Of a stretch of DNA of 7,489 nt, positions 6,791 to 7,489 are shown in pieces. This DNA is from Chitinophagaceae bacterium UBA2791 (GTDB lineage Bacteria; Bacteroidota; Bacteroidia; Chitinophagales; Chitinophagaceae): positions 89,520 to 97,008 of the forward strand of contig DEHV01000075.1 in assembly GCA_002352105.1 (NCBI GenBank). The letters run 5' to 3'. Numbering within the stretch: position 1 is the stretch's first letter; each line of letters opens with the position of its first letter. The notes under the pieces were generated by a model. That model was not told the DNA's origin and made no database searches. It saw nothing but the letters and a program-made list of their open reading frames with translations. The position numbers were made by a program, and so were the translations under genes.

Positions 6791-7123
6791 TTATTCGGGC
6801 AGTTTGCTTTCTGTCCGCTTGCTGAGTATTTTGGTCTTTCTTTTGTCCAGTTGTTTTTCCAAAGCATCCACGGTCTGGGCGGTAGCTTCTTCAAAGGTCT
6901 TGCATTGCGCGCTTGCCCACAGATCATTTCCGGGAATGATCAAACGGATACCGCATACCTTGTTTTCTTTTGTATCGGAATTCTCTACATTGAGCGTTGC
7001 TTCAACATTGATGATCCTGTCGTAAAACTGAAAAAGTTTTCCCGCTTTCTCCTGTACAAAATCAAGTAACTCCTGTTTGGGCGTAAAGCCTACCGCTTCA
7101 ATTTTAACCTTCATAACATACAT
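6791..7123 (-). CDS. Short HPF/RaiA-type ribosome hibernation factor
   Basis: The 110-residue product fits the beta-alpha-beta-beta-beta-alpha fold of the HPF/RaiA (sigma-54 modulation, S30AE) family: strand MKVKIEAVGF, helix KQELLDFVQEKAGKLFQFYD (16-35), strands NVEATLNVEN, KVCGIRLIIPG and DLWASAQCKT, then helix FEEATAQTVDALEKQLDKRK (77-96) with a basic end. Such proteins bind the decoding centre of the 30S subunit when growth slows and protect idle ribosomes. It is the short form: the C-terminal dimerisation domain of long HPF is absent, so it may need another factor to pair ribosomes, or it may only inactivate them. The usual family start suggests that the ATG at 7114 (residue 4, MKVKIEAVGF) is the true start rather than 7123; neither has a clear ribosome-binding site. 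It leads the two-gene unit with the TerB-like gene. Whether it is better named hpf or raiA cannot be decided. Confidence 0.88.
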   Translation of the reverse strand: MYVMKVKIEAVGFTPKQELLDFVQEKAGKLFQFYDRIINVEATLNVENSDTKENKVCGIRLIIPGNDLWASAQCKTFEEATAQTVDALEKQLDKRKTKILSKRTESKLPE

Positions 7124-7155
7124 ATTTACTTTACAAATCTGATTGCTCTTTTCCG

Positions 7156-7197
7156 AACCTGCGGCCGGCCCTGGCGTTTTAGCGCCGGCTACAGGTT
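7156..7197 (-). other. Long GC-rich stem-loop upstream of the hibernation factor gene
   Basis: AACCTG (7156-7161) pairs with CAGGTT (7192-7197); after one C-A mismatch and a G-T wobble, GCCGGC (7164-7169) pairs with GCCGGC (7184-7189); after a C-C mismatch two more pairs close an 8-base loop (7173-7180). The stem has 15 pairs in total, counting the wobble. On the minus strand it lies 33 bases before the hibernation factor ATG and about 110 bases after the previous stop. No T-run follows on that strand (CGGAAAAGAGC), so it is either a leader structure, a processing or stability element, or an atypical terminator of the upstream gene. Confidence 0.5.
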
Positions 7198-7237
7198 TAT
7201 TTGAATCAAAGTACCGATTTTAATTCAATGAAATAGC

Positions 7238-7249
7238 TGATCATGATCA
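7238..7249. promoter_or_regulatory. Perfect 12-base palindrome, possible operator
   Basis: TGATCATGATCA is a perfect palindrome in the gap between the 7307 stop and the hibernation factor gene, in an AT-rich stretch that must contain that unit's promoter if it has its own. A second short palindrome, TTTGAATCAAA at 7200-7210, lies between it and the stem-loop. These could be binding sites for a dimeric regulator; the sequence alone does not show it. No gene was found in 7124-7306. Confidence 0.3.
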
Positions 7250-7306
7250 ATGATGTAAATGATATTTGTTAAAGTTTGTTTTCTGCGGGAGCCATGCCGT
7301 CCCCGG

Positions 7307-7489
7307 TTATTTTTTCCGCGAGTCTTTAACGGGCGACAATAATATGGCATCAGCTATGACGGCTCCGTCGGCGTTTTTGTTGGTTATTTCCACATAAGCT
7401 TTTCTGCCCTTGGGAAACTTGAAAACGCCCAGCGAATGCCATACGCCGGAGGTCTGCCCCAGCACCAGTACTTCGGAACTCCTGATGAT
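7307..7489 (-). CDS. C-terminus of a protein with a golvesin/xanthan-lyase-like domain (partial)
   Basis: The minus-strand frame is open from the window edge to TAA at 7309-7307, giving the last 60 residues. It contains GVWHSLGVFKFPKGRKAYVE (residues 15-34) and NADGAVIADAILLSP (39-53), the pattern of the beta-sandwich C-terminal domain called golvesin or xanthan-lyase-like, where W-H-x-L-G, a strand ending in Y-V-x-I, and D-G-x-V-x-A-D-A are typical. The last residues (VKDSRKK) are a basic tail. In Bacteroidota this domain usually closes larger secreted proteins such as FAD-dependent oxidoreductases, lyases or peptidases, probably as a carbohydrate-binding or structural module. The catalytic part lies outside the window, so the full product cannot be named. 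Confidence 0.7.
   Translation of the reverse strand: MIRSSEVLVLGQTSGVWHSLGVFKFPKGRKAYVEITNKNADGAVIADAILLSPVKDSRKK

Overview
The window looks like a chromosomal segment from a member of the Bacteroidota, most likely close to the Chitinophagaceae. The evidence is inference from gene content: a SMUG2-type uracil-DNA glycosylase of a kind common in that phylum, a short HPF-type ribosome hibernation factor next to a TerB-like protein, a small secreted beta-barrel protein, a lone exported sulfatase, and starts without clear Shine-Dalgarno sequences. No insertion sequence, phage gene, tRNA, rRNA or CRISPR array is visible. Most genes lie on the minus strand; only the toxin-antitoxin remnant at the left edge and the sulfatase are on plus.

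Layout. 1-393 (+): the 3' end of an MntA-type nucleotidyltransferase antitoxin, overlapping by 8 bases a HepT (HEPN ribonuclease) toxin gene that has lost its middle and changed frame. 458-493: a strong hairpin placed to terminate the next gene. 584-1120 (-): a small outer-membrane beta-barrel protein. 1274-3826 (-): a complete 850-residue P2-type (calcium-type) cation-transporting ATPase. 3975-4715 (-): a SMUG2-like uracil-DNA glycosylase family protein. 4796-6361 (+): a secreted S1-family sulfatase, divergent from the glycosylase. 6387-7123 (-): a two-gene unit coding for a short HPF/RaiA-type hibernation factor and a TerB-like helical protein. 7307-7489 (-): the C-terminal end of a protein with a golvesin/xanthan-lyase-like beta domain, running off the window.

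The genes do not form one pathway. They read as ordinary housekeeping and envelope functions: ion export, DNA repair, sulfated-substrate breakdown, ribosome protection. The most notable item is the decayed MntA-HepT module, in which the antitoxin end is intact but the toxin is broken at its catalytic RX4HXY motif. I found no convincing evidence of a new multi-gene system. Minor unexplained signals are a degenerate 20-base periodicity upstream of the ATPase and a long stem-loop plus a 12-base palindrome upstream of the hibernation factor gene.
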